Positions 1-6,864 of a DNA stretch of 14,362 nt are shown piece after piece. A program made the position numbers and the translations under genes. This stretch comes from Bacteroidota bacterium (GTDB lineage: Bacteria; Bacteroidota; Bacteroidia; Chitinophagales; Chitinophagaceae). The stretch's first letter is position 1. Every line of letters starts with the position of its first letter. The notes under the pieces are model-generated. The model did no database searches. It had not been told where the DNA came from and saw only the letters and a program-made list of their open reading frames with translations. The stretch covers positions 1-14,362 of the forward strand of contig JAEZDR010000029.1 of NCBI GenBank assembly GCA_023433265.1, given 5' to 3'.

Positions 1-1146
1 GCCGGGAAGCATGTAGTACTTGTCAATCATCCAGCCGCTTACCTTGCTGCCAAGGAACGCACCCAGTCCATTGGTCATCATCATAAACAACCCTTGCGCA
101 CTCGACCTTATCTTAGGATCTGTGGTCTGCTCTACAAACAGGCTACCCGATATATTGAAGAAGTCGAAAGCCATACCATACACAATACAACTTAGAATAA
201 TCATCCACAATCCACCTTCAGGGTCGCCATAAGCAAAGAGGCCAAACCTTAGTACCCATGCAAGCATGGAAATAACCATTACCCACTTAATTCCAAAACG
301 TTTAAGAAAGAATGGAATGGCAAGTATGAATAAGGTTTCTGAAATCTGCGAAATGGACATAATGATGGTAGAGTACTTCACTACAAATGACTCTGGACCG
401 TATTCCGGATTGTGCTTAAAATCGTCGAGGAAGGTGTCGCCGTACATATTCGTAAGCTGAAGCGCGGCACCTAGTAGCATTGAGAAAATAAAGAACAATG
501 CCATTTTGTATTTACCGAACAGTGTAAACGCTTTTAACCCCAGTTGTTCTATGATGCCTGCATCCTCAGCAATAGAGCGCTGTGGAGGGCATTTAGGCAG
601 GCTGAAGGAGTAGAGGCCGAGCAGGATAGCAGCAATACCACCAATCACAAACTGGTTTGCATCGTCTTTACTGCCGGTAAGGTTGGTAATCCACATGGCA
701 GCGATAAAGCCTATGGTTCCCCATACCCTTATTGGAGGAAATACTTTTATTACATCATAACCTTCACGCTTCAAGATGGTGTAGGCAATAGAGTTGGAGA
801 GTGAGATAGTGGGCATGTAACAGATCATGGCGCCAAACATCACATAGTACAAGGTATTTGCGTCTGTTACCTGCGGCACATACAGGAGGATGGCGCCATA
901 GAGAACGTGTAAAATGCCATATAGCTTTTCGGCGTTCATCCACTTATCGGCAATAATGCCGGTAATGGCGGGCATAAACAATGAGGATAGGGCAAGGGTA
1001 GAAAAGATGGCTCCAAATGTGGCGCCTGCACCTGCTACTTGTCCCATGGGGCTGCCAAAAAAATAGGTTGCGATCGTAATAAGCCATGCTCCCCAAACAA
1101 AGAACTGAAGGAAGCTCATAAGGGTCAGGCGAAACCGTATATTCAT
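1..1146 (-). CDS. nupG: NupG-like nucleoside:H+ symporter (MFS), 3' end cut by window edge
   Basis: Inner-membrane proton-driven nucleoside importer of the major facilitator superfamily, nucleoside:H+ symporter family. The frame read on the minus strand from ATG at 1146 is open for 382 codons to the left edge; E. coli NupG has 418 residues, so roughly 35-40 C-terminal residues are missing. The start MNIRFRLTLMSFLQFFVWGAW, the segments PPIRVWGTIGF (R140), FFIFSMLLGAALQLTNMYG, IMSISQISETLFIL, LRFGLFAYGDP and GMAFDFFNISGSLFVE closely follow E. coli NupG as I remember it, including the Arg, Gln/Asn and Gln/Glu positions associated with nucleoside binding. Multiple hydrophobic segments are seen throughout. 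It is divergent from mqnE across 154 bp. Family assignment is firm; which nucleosides it takes (it could be closer to XapB) is not visible. Confidence 0.92.
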   Translation of the reverse strand, partial: MNIRFRLTLMSFLQFFVWGAWLITIATYFFGSPMGQVAGAGATFGAIFSTLALSSLFMPAITGIIADKWMNAEKLYGILHVLYGAILLYVPQVTDANTLYYVMFGAMICYMPTISLSNSIAYTILKREGYDVIKVFPPIRVWGTIGFIAAMWITNLTGSKDDANQFVIGGIAAILLGLYSFSLPKCPPQRSIAEDAGIIEQLGLKAFTLFGKYKMALFFIFSMLLGAALQLTNMYGDTFLDDFKHNPEYGPESFVVKYSTIIMSISQISETLFILAIPFFLKRFGIKWVMVISMLAWVLRFGLFAYGDPEGGLWMIILSCIVYGMAFDFFNISGSLFVEQTTDPKIRSSAQGLFMMMTNGLGAFLGSKVSGWMIDKYYMLPG

Positions 1147-1183
1147 TTCCGATTGAGTATTAACAGTTTTAAAAACAAGCAAG

Positions 1184-1211
1184 CAATATACTTAGAATCT
1201 GTGCTTCAAAA
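1184..1211 (-). promoter_or_regulatory. Candidate Bacteroidota promoter of the nupG-like gene
   Basis: On the minus strand a TTTTG box (1211-1207) and a TATATTG box (1190-1184, one T short of TAnnTTTG) are separated by 16 bases. Transcription would begin near 1180 and give a leader of about 35 bases before the ATG at 1146. The same TATATTGC variant occurs before thyA. It is a pattern match only. Confidence 0.45.
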
Positions 1212-1275
1212 GCTGATTTGATAGCAGGCTGATTAGGATCATGGTCATTAGCATCATTCTAACAGTAATAACAGG

Positions 1276-1283
1276 TAAATTTG
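1276..1283 (+). promoter_or_regulatory. Candidate -7 box upstream of mqnE
   Basis: TAAATTTG matches the Bacteroidota -7 consensus TAnnTTTG exactly and ends 17 bases before the mqnE ATG. No TTG-type -33 box is visible at the usual distance, so this is a weaker prediction than the aroK promoter. Confidence 0.4.
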
Positions 1284-1300
1284 CAGGGTAATTAACCGGT

Positions 1301-2476
1301 ATGCAATCTTCATTTCAGTCAGTTAGCACCATCGTCAATTCTGCGGATACAACCCTGAAAGCCATTGGGCAAAAGGTATTGAACAATCAACGGCTTTCGC
1401 CGGAAGACGGGCTTGCGCTGTTCAATGAAGCCTCACTGCCTTTTGTAGGCGCTTTAGCCAACTATGTGCGCGAACAAAAGCACGGCGATAAAACCTATTT
1501 CAACCGCAACTTCCATATTGAGCCTACCAACGTATGCTTATTTTCCTGCAAGTTTTGTTCTTACTCGCGCAGCTATAATAATAAGGAAGACGGATGGGAA
1601 CTCTCGATAGAGGAGATGCTTGATATAGTAAAAAAGTATGACGGCAAGCCTGTAACAGAAGTTCATATTGTAGGTGGCGTACACCCCAAAATGAATATCT
1701 ATTATTTTGAAGAGCTCCTGAAAAAGATAAAATCCCACAGGGCAGATCTACATATAAAAGGATTTACTGCGGTTGAGTTGGATTACATGTTCCGTAAAGC
1801 CAAACTTTCGGTAGAAGAAGGGATGCGTTTGTTGAATGAAGCAGGGCTTGACTCGCTGCCAGGAGGGGGAGCAGAAATATTTGACGCAGGTGTACGTGCT
1901 CAAATTTGCCACGATAAAGTGGATGCTGATGGTTGGCTGCTTATTCATAAAACAGCACACCAGCTTGGCATGCATTCGAACGCCACTATTCTATATGGAC
2001 ACGTGGAAACTTACGGGCATCGCATAGACCACATGGAACGCCTAAGGCAGCTACAGGACGAAACCAGGGGCTTCAACACCTTTATACCGCTTAAGTTCAG
2101 AAACTTCGACAACGAAATGAGCAACATTCCCGAGGTAGGAGTGGTGGAGGATATGAAGATGTATGCCATAGCGCGCCTGTACCTCGATAACTTCCCTCAC
2201 ATAAAAGCTTATTGGCCTATGCTGGGCAGACAAAACGCACAGCTTACGCTAAACTATGGAGTAAATGACCTTGACGGCACCATTGACGATACTACGAAGA
2301 TTTATTCTATGGCCGGAAGTGAAGAGCAAAACCCATCCCTTTCCACTGCACAACTCGTAGGCCTGATAAAGCAGGTAGGTCGCGAACCGGTTGAGCGGGA
2401 CACTCTCTATAAAGAAATAAAGAACTATAAAGATGTGGATGTAAGGCAAATGGAAGCTGATCCCATTTATAATTAA
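1301..2476 (+). CDS. mqnE: Aminofutalosine synthase MqnE (radical SAM)
   Basis: Cytoplasmic radical SAM enzyme of the futalosine route to menaquinone; it joins the MqnA product (3-[(1-carboxyvinyl)oxy]benzoate) to the adenosyl part of SAM to give aminofutalosine. The 391-residue protein carries the radical SAM cluster motif CxxxCxxC at C79, C83 and C86, inside the family-typical context HIEPTNVCLFSCKFCSYSR. Further MqnE-like blocks are GFTAVELDYM, LDSLPGGGAEIFD, SNATILYGHVETYGHRIDHM, FNTFIPLKFRN, KAYWPMLGR and DLDGTIDDTTKIYSMAG. These separate it from the paralogue MqnC. Length is normal for the family, and the ATG at 1301 leaves a usual N-terminal helix before the barrel. No other mqn gene lies in the window, so the pathway is dispersed. 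Menaquinone is the usual respiratory quinone of Bacteroidota. Confidence 0.95.
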   Translation: MQSSFQSVSTIVNSADTTLKAIGQKVLNNQRLSPEDGLALFNEASLPFVGALANYVREQKHGDKTYFNRNFHIEPTNVCLFSCKFCSYSRSYNNKEDGWELSIEEMLDIVKKYDGKPVTEVHIVGGVHPKMNIYYFEELLKKIKSHRADLHIKGFTAVELDYMFRKAKLSVEEGMRLLNEAGLDSLPGGGAEIFDAGVRAQICHDKVDADGWLLIHKTAHQLGMHSNATILYGHVETYGHRIDHMERLRQLQDETRGFNTFIPLKFRNFDNEMSNIPEVGVVEDMKMYAIARLYLDNFPHIKAYWPMLGRQNAQLTLNYGVNDLDGTIDDTTKIYSMAGSEEQNPSLSTAQLVGLIKQVGREPVERDTLYKEIKNYKDVDVRQMEADPIYN

Positions 2477-2491
2477 TTCTTACAGCTCTTT

Positions 2492-2499
2492 TATATTTG
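2492..2499 (+). promoter_or_regulatory. Candidate -7 box almost touching the next start codon
   Basis: TATATTTG is an exact TAnnTTTG match in the 27-base gap after mqnE and ends only 4 bases before the ATG at 2504. If used, the mRNA would be leaderless or nearly so. No TTG box is seen about 19 bases upstream, and read-through from mqnE is an alternative. Confidence 0.35.
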
Positions 2500-2503
2500 T
2501 TTG

Positions 2504-3430
2504 ATGGCTACAGTACTTATAACCGGCGGCACCGGGCTCGTGGGCAGTGCCCTTGCCAGGCATTTGCAGCAAAAACAACATGAGGTTATTATATTAAGCA
2601 GGAGTAGGCGGGTAAGCGATACACCGGGATTGCGCTATGCCGTTTGGGATGTAGATAATCAAACTATTGAAGCCGATGCAATAAAAGAGGCCGATTACAT
2701 CATACACCTTGCCGGTGCAGGTGTAGCAGATAAAAGATGGAGCGAAAGCAGAAAACAGGAAATACTACAAAGCCGAACGCGAAGTAGTGCATTGATTGTA
2801 AAAGCATTAAAGGATAATCCGCACAAAGTCAAGGCTGTTGTAAGCGCTTCAGCTATAGGATGGTATGGCCCGGACAAGAAGGGAGGAGAACCATTTAAAG
2901 AATCTTCACCGGCATATAATGATTACTTAGGCTCTACCAGCCTGGCATGGGAAGACAGCATCAGCGGGGTTAAGGAGCTTGGAGTGAGATTGGTAAAACT
3001 CCGGACAGGTATCGTATTATCTAAAGAGGGCGGCGCCCTGGCCGAATTCATGAAGCCCTTAAAGTTTGGATTTGCCACCATCATGGGTACGGGCAAGCAG
3101 GTGGTAAGCTGGATACACATTAGCGACCTTACCCGTATGTACGAGTACGCCATGACGAACGAAGACCTGCATGGGGTGTATAATGCCGTTGCGCCTCAAC
3201 CCGTTACCAATAAAGATTTAGTGGTTCAACTGGCAAAGCGCATGCGTGGTAATATGTACACTACCATTAATGCACCAGCCTTTGCCCTCAAGATTGCCTT
3301 AGGCGAGATGAGTATAGAAGTTTTAAAGAGCGCAACTGTAAGCGCAGAAAAAATAAGCAAGGCAGGATTCAAATTTTACTTTCCTTCCATACAATCTGCT
3401 CTTGATGATCTCGTAAACAAGAGGGGATAG
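2504..3430 (+). CDS. TIGR01777 / YfcH-type NAD(P)-binding epimerase-like protein
   Basis: Extended short-chain dehydrogenase family protein of unknown substrate, 308 residues. The N-terminal Rossmann fingerprint TGGTGLVGSALA (residues 7-18) binds the dinucleotide. The segments YIIHLAGAGVADKRWSE, VVSASAIGWYG, VKLRTGIVLSKEGGAL and VVSWIHISDLTRMYEYA, followed by GVYNAVAPQPVTNKDL, are the ordered signatures of the TIGR01777 family. The tail IEVLKSATVSAEKISKAGFKF matches the C-terminal DUF1731 region. A TTG codon lies directly before the ATG at 2504 (TTGATGGCT), but the ATG is the natural start. The gene begins 27 bases after mqnE and could be co-transcribed with it, although a promoter-like box lies in the gap. 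Members exist in most bacteria; a role in cell division or sugar metabolism is sometimes proposed but cannot be read from the sequence. Confidence 0.88.
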   Translation: MATVLITGGTGLVGSALARHLQQKQHEVIILSRSRRVSDTPGLRYAVWDVDNQTIEADAIKEADYIIHLAGAGVADKRWSESRKQEILQSRTRSSALIVKALKDNPHKVKAVVSASAIGWYGPDKKGGEPFKESSPAYNDYLGSTSLAWEDSISGVKELGVRLVKLRTGIVLSKEGGALAEFMKPLKFGFATIMGTGKQVVSWIHISDLTRMYEYAMTNEDLHGVYNAVAPQPVTNKDLVVQLAKRMRGNMYTTINAPAFALKIALGEMSIEVLKSATVSAEKISKAGFKFYFPSIQSALDDLVNKRG

Positions 3431-3484
3431 AGCCCACACCGCCAGTCTGCTTTTCAGCCTTTATCTTGCAGCCAACTTCACATC

Positions 3485-4405
3485 ATGCGCAGCGCTCTCA
3501 TCAAACTTCATGTTGCTGTTTTCTTATGGGGGTTTACCGGTGTTTTGGGTAGGCTAATCACCCTTAATGAGGGGCTTTTGGTTTGGTACCGCATGCTCAT
3601 CACGGTTATATTTTTATTTGGATTGATCAGGCTGCACAATCACAGTGTAAAGCTGCCCCTAAAAAAGATATTGCAGCTTTTTGGTATAGGGGCTATTGTA
3701 GCCACTCACTGGGTATTTTTCTATGGAAGTATTAAATATTCCAATGTATCTATTGCGCTCACCTGCCTCTCTGCGGCAGGCTTATTTACCGCCTTCTTTG
3801 AACCCATCTTTTTTAGAAAGAAAATAAGCTACGTAGAGGTGGGTCTTGGCCTATTGGGTATTGCGGGTATCTATCTCATCTTCCACTTCGATCCGCGTTA
3901 TCAAACGGGAATTATCATAGGCATTATTGCCTGCATCATGAGTGTGATATTCTCTATCCTCAATAAAAAGCTTGTGGCCGATATACCGCCCCGCACTATG
4001 ATGCTATACGAGTTATCGGGCGGCTTCCTTGTGCTTACCCTCGTGCTTCCTTTTTACCTGCAGGCATTTCCACCAACGCATATTATTCCCACGTCTTCCG
4101 ATTGGCTTTGGCTTCTCCTTTTATCGCTCTTCTGTACAGTACTTGCGATGGATATTTCACTTCAGGCGCTCAAGTACATTTCAGTTTTTACCCAAAACCT
4201 GACGCTGAACCTGGAACCTGTTTATGGTATCGTACTTGCGTTCATCGTGTATAAAGAAAACCAATACCTAAGCGATACGTTCTACCTTGGTTTCGGGATG
4301 ATCTTTATGGCAGTAGTTCTGCAAGGGATAAGAATGTATAGAAAAGTGAAGCAACAAAAGAAAAGGGATGCGATGGTTAATACAGCCGCACGAAAGCCAA
4401 CGTAA
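3485..4405 (+). CDS. EamA/DMT-family transporter
   Basis: Inner-membrane transporter of the drug/metabolite transporter superfamily, 306 residues, about ten hydrophobic segments. It shows the internal duplication expected of EamA proteins: residues roughly 1-135 and 145-290 form two five-helix halves, each with a Glu-Pro motif near its end (E106-P107 in FFEPIFF and E244-P245 in NLEPVYG). The N-terminal AVFLWGFTGVLGRLI is also typical. The C-terminus is short, basic and cytoplasmic in character (RMYRKVKQQKKR). Family members export amino acids, metabolites or purines; the substrate is not predictable here. It starts 54 bases after the TIGR01777 gene, with a near-consensus TATCTTG at 3462-3468, and ends 5 bases before the convergent DUF423 gene without a visible terminator. 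Confidence 0.88.
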   Translation: MRSALIKLHVAVFLWGFTGVLGRLITLNEGLLVWYRMLITVIFLFGLIRLHNHSVKLPLKKILQLFGIGAIVATHWVFFYGSIKYSNVSIALTCLSAAGLFTAFFEPIFFRKKISYVEVGLGLLGIAGIYLIFHFDPRYQTGIIIGIIACIMSVIFSILNKKLVADIPPRTMMLYELSGGFLVLTLVLPFYLQAFPPTHIIPTSSDWLWLLLLSLFCTVLAMDISLQALKYISVFTQNLTLNLEPVYGIVLAFIVYKENQYLSDTFYLGFGMIFMAVVLQGIRMYRKVKQQKKRDAMVNTAARKPT

Positions 4406-4410
4406 ACCAG

Positions 4411-4812
4411 TTAATCCAGTTTTGACGTTTCTATCCTGGAAATGCCAATAGCAAAGCAAAGCCACCCTATGATGAAGAATACGCCGCCAATAGGTGTAAT
4501 GGGACCCGCCCATGCTAGCCCGGCCGACATAGAAGCTGCTTTGTAAGTGAGTAACATGAGCGAACCACTGAACAGGATGATGCCTGTAATAAAACAATAG
4601 CCAGCCACCTTCATAAGTCCGAATCCCGGCCTGTACAACATTCCTGCACCAAGTAACCCAAGTGCATGGTACATCATGTAACGAACACCTGTTTCAAAAG
4701 TTGTAACCGCCTGCTCGGGTACCATTGTCTTTAGTTTGTGAGCTGCGAATGCTCCCAAAATGACGGCAAGCCCGGCTAATATTGAACCTGTAGTTAGAAA
4801 AACCTTATGCAT
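4411..4812 (-). CDS. DUF423 family small membrane protein (YgdD-like)
   Basis: A 133-residue integral membrane protein with about four hydrophobic segments (roughly residues 5-25, 46-64, 70-90 and 105-127). The start MHKVFLTTGSILAGLAVILGAFAAHKLK, with the conserved GAFAAH motif, then TGVRYMMYHALGLL, identifies the DUF423 family (E. coli YgdD), whose function is unknown. The ATG at 4812 lies within the end of aroK, overlapping it by eight bases (ATGCATAA), so translation is probably coupled and the two form one transcription unit. Length is normal for the family. The stop faces the convergent EamA gene at 5 bases distance. Confidence 0.87.
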   Translation of the reverse strand: MHKVFLTTGSILAGLAVILGAFAAHKLKTMVPEQAVTTFETGVRYMMYHALGLLGAGMLYRPGFGLMKVAGYCFITGIILFSGSLMLLTYKAASMSAGLAWAGPITPIGGVFFIIGWLCFAIGISRIETSKLD

Positions 4813-5314
4813 GCGTTTGTAGTAATTCCGTTAGCTTCTTTTCAGAAATCTCCTGCGAAGATAGTCTATGTTGTGCCTGTTGATAAAATGCTTTTCGCGT
4901 TTCGAGCAGCGCTTCCAGGTGGTGCTCCAATTGCTCATCGGCAACTGTTGAAAGGAGTGGCCTTTCCGCTTTTAATGTTTGCAGCCGTTCTGCCAGGATA
5001 TTTACCGGCACATCTATCCAAATGGTAACACCCTGCTTGTTCATCCACGGCATATTATCATGAAAGCATGGCGTGCCTCCGCCTGTTGCCAGTACAAAGT
5101 CTTTTTTTTCTGCAAACCAGCGCAACAGCTTGGCCTCTGTTCTCCTAAAGTATTCTTCACCCTCTGATTCAAACAGGTTCCGGATGCTATCATCTTTCAG
5201 GCTTTCAATCAGCTTGTCCAGATCATAAGCATTGGTTTTTAATTTCTTAGCTAATCTGCCACACCAATAACTTTTCCCACTGCCCGGCATACCTATCAGG
5301 AATATCTTCTTCAA
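4805..5314 (-). CDS. aroK: Shikimate kinase AroK with a TTG start
   Basis: Phosphorylates shikimate at the 3-hydroxyl with ATP in the chorismate pathway, in the cytoplasm. Counting from TTG at 5314 gives 169 residues beginning MKKIFLIGMPGSGKSYWCG. Visible are the Walker A loop GMPGSGKS (8-15), the substrate-binding DLD (31-33), R57 in EGEEYFRR, the ATGGGTPC loop with G78-G80, and the lid motif ERPLL. No in-frame ATG exists between the upstream stop TAA (5353-5351) and the Walker loop. The only near-cognate starts are TTG at 5332, which would add six residues, and TTG at 5314. I chose 5314 because the TTG at 5332 lies inside the promoter -7 box and because MKKIFLIG is the normal family beginning. 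The downstream DUF423 gene overlaps its last eight bases. Confidence 0.93.
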   Translation of the reverse strand: MKKIFLIGMPGSGKSYWCGRLAKKLKTNAYDLDKLIESLKDDSIRNLFESEGEEYFRRTEAKLLRWFAEKKDFVLATGGGTPCFHDNMPWMNKQGVTIWIDVPVNILAERLQTLKAERPLLSTVADEQLEHHLEALLETRKAFYQQAQHRLSSQEISEKKLTELLQTHA

Positions 5315-5329
5315 TAGATGGTTTTGAGT

Positions 5330-5359
5330 CAAATATACAGATGCGACTGATTAAACAAA
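5330..5359 (-). promoter_or_regulatory. Strong Bacteroidota-type promoter of aroK
   Basis: On the minus strand TTTG (5359-5356) and TATATTTG (5337-5330) are both exact matches to the -33 and -7 consensus boxes and are 18 bases apart. Transcription should begin near 5325, which puts the TTG at 5314 about ten bases inside the message and excludes the TTG at 5332 as a start. This is the best promoter match in the window. Confidence 0.65.
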
Positions 5360-5416
5360 ATCCTCCTTATGCAGCCAAAAGTTGCTCACAAGGCCACATT
5401 TAAGTGTGCAAAAACC

Positions 5417-5449
5417 TTTTGTCTCCATATACATCCTGATTATATATTG
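5417..5449 (+). promoter_or_regulatory. Candidate promoter of thyA-folA
   Basis: A TTTTG box (5417-5421) and a TATATTG box (5443-5449) stand 21 bases apart. The second box ends 5 bases before the thyA ATG at 5455, so the transcript would begin at or next to the start codon. The region is shared with the divergent aroK promoter. Confidence 0.45.
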
Positions 5450-5454
5450 CGGTT

Positions 5455-6249
5455 ATGCAACAGTATCTTACCCTGCTTCAACATATATTGGACAACGGTG
5501 TGGCAAAAACCGACAGAACAGGCACAGGCACCATAAGCTGTTTTGGATACCAAATGCGTTTTAATCTTGCAGAGGGCTTTCCTATGGTTACCACGAAGAA
5601 GCTGCACCTCAAAAGCATTGTTCACGAACTGCTGTGGTTCCTCGCGGGCGATACCAATGTAAAATACCTGAACGAAAACGGAGTGTCTATCTGGGACGAG
5701 TGGGCGGATGCTAAGGGCAACCTGGGCCCTGTGTATGGCAAGCAATGGCGAAGCTGGGAAGGCCTCAATGGTGAGGTGATTGACCAGATAACTGATGTGG
5801 TTAACCAATTGAAGACAAACCCTGACAGCCGCCGCCTGATAGTGAGCGCCTGGAATGTGGGAGAGTTAAAACAAATGGCCTTAATGCCTTGCCATGCGTT
5901 ATTTCAATTCTATGTTGCCGACGGTAAGCTTAGTTGCCAGTTGTACCAGCGAAGTGCAGATGCTTTTCTCGGGGTACCTTTCAACATCGCAAGCTATGCA
6001 CTGCTAACAATGATGATGGCACAGGTAACAAACCTGCAACCAGGAGAGTTTGTACATACTTTCGGTGATGTACATCTTTATAACAACCACATTGAGCAGG
6101 CAAAACTTCAGCTTACCAGGAAGCCTTTTCCTTTGCCAACCATGCAAATCAATCCTGCAATAAAGGATATATTTGATTTTAAGTTCAGTGATTTTACATT
6201 AGAACGGTACGAACATCATCCTCACATCAAAGCTCCGGTGGCGGTATAA
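5455..6249 (+). CDS. thyA: Thymidylate synthase ThyA
   Basis: Makes dTMP from dUMP, using methylenetetrahydrofolate both as carbon donor and as reductant, so each turn releases dihydrofolate. The 264-residue protein has the same length as E. coli ThyA and keeps its numbering: the catalytic cysteine is C146 in LMPCHALFQFYV. The DRTGTGT loop (residues 20-26) that holds the phosphate, SIWDEWADAKGNLGPVYGKQWR (78-99), the arginine pair in DSRRLIVSAWN, and QRSADAFLGVPFNIASYALL are all intact. The C-terminus PHIKAPVAV is also family-typical. folA follows after 10 bases, a standard pairing because FolA regenerates the folate that ThyA oxidises. Divergent from aroK. Confidence 0.98.
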   Translation: MQQYLTLLQHILDNGVAKTDRTGTGTISCFGYQMRFNLAEGFPMVTTKKLHLKSIVHELLWFLAGDTNVKYLNENGVSIWDEWADAKGNLGPVYGKQWRSWEGLNGEVIDQITDVVNQLKTNPDSRRLIVSAWNVGELKQMALMPCHALFQFYVADGKLSCQLYQRSADAFLGVPFNIASYALLTMMMAQVTNLQPGEFVHTFGDVHLYNNHIEQAKLQLTRKPFPLPTMQINPAIKDIFDFKFSDFTLERYEHHPHIKAPVAV

Positions 6250-6259
6250 ATAGCAGCGT

Positions 6260-6751
6260 ATGAAGATTTCGTTAGTAGTAGCAGCGGCGGAAAACAACGG
6301 TATAGGCAAAGACAATAAATTGCCCTGGCACCTCCCGAACGATTTAAAGTTCTTTAAAAACACTACATGGGGTATGCCGGTATTAATGGGGAGGAAGACT
6401 TTTGAATCTTTGGGTAAGCCACTTAATGGGCGCATCAATATGGTGCTGACACGTCAAAACGGCTGGAAAGCAGAGGGCGCTATCACTGTTCATTCAGTTA
6501 GTGATGCAAAACTGTTTTGCGAGGCTAATGACTACAAGGAACTGTTCATTATTGGAGGAGCAGAAATCTTTGACCAAACTATCGACAAAGCTGATAAGCT
6601 TTATTTAACCAGGGTGCATGCAACGCCTGAGGTGGATGTTTATTTCCCCATATTTGACCAGCGCGCCTGGCAACTCCGCAACAGTAAAGAATATGCAGCA
6701 GATGAAAAGCATGCATACCCCTACACTTTTCAGCTCTGGGAACGACAATAA
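6260..6751 (+). CDS. folA: Dihydrofolate reductase FolA
   Basis: NADPH-dependent reduction of dihydrofolate to tetrahydrofolate; the trimethoprim/methotrexate target. The 163 residues match the usual length. Visible features: ISLVVAAAENNGIGKDNKLPW (3-23) including the Met20-type loop; the acidic catalytic residue D28 in LPNDLKFFK, equivalent to D27 of E. coli; GMPVLMGRKTFESLG with the NADPH-binding GRKT; and the FIIGGAEIF glycine pair. It begins 10 bases after thyA and must be co-transcribed with it. A very weak inverted repeat follows the stop, but no convincing terminator is seen before the next gene. Confidence 0.97.
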   Translation: MKISLVVAAAENNGIGKDNKLPWHLPNDLKFFKNTTWGMPVLMGRKTFESLGKPLNGRINMVLTRQNGWKAEGAITVHSVSDAKLFCEANDYKELFIIGGAEIFDQTIDKADKLYLTRVHATPEVDVYFPIFDQRAWQLRNSKEYAADEKHAYPYTFQLWERQ

Positions 6752-6864
6752 CGCTGTTTTAACAGTTTTATGCAGCGGATAAGTTAACCGTCCTATCTTA
6801 CTCAACGTAGGTATCTTATCTTGTAAGAAATTTGCGATAAGTAAAAGGTGTATTTCTCCCGCTG

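Noticed and set aside
20..1221. Short plus-strand frames opposite the nucleoside symporter
   Set aside because: The minus strand carries a continuous NupG-like protein across this whole region; the plus frames are shadows without known motifs.
5360..5367. AAGGAGGA on the minus strand as a ribosome binding site for aroK
   Set aside because: It lies upstream of the predicted transcript start and about 46 bases before the chosen start codon, and an in-frame TAA follows it; probably chance.
6754..6770. CTGTT/AACAG inverted repeat followed by TTTTA after folA
   Set aside because: Only four base pairs remain once a loop is allowed, with no GC-rich stem; too weak to call a terminator.
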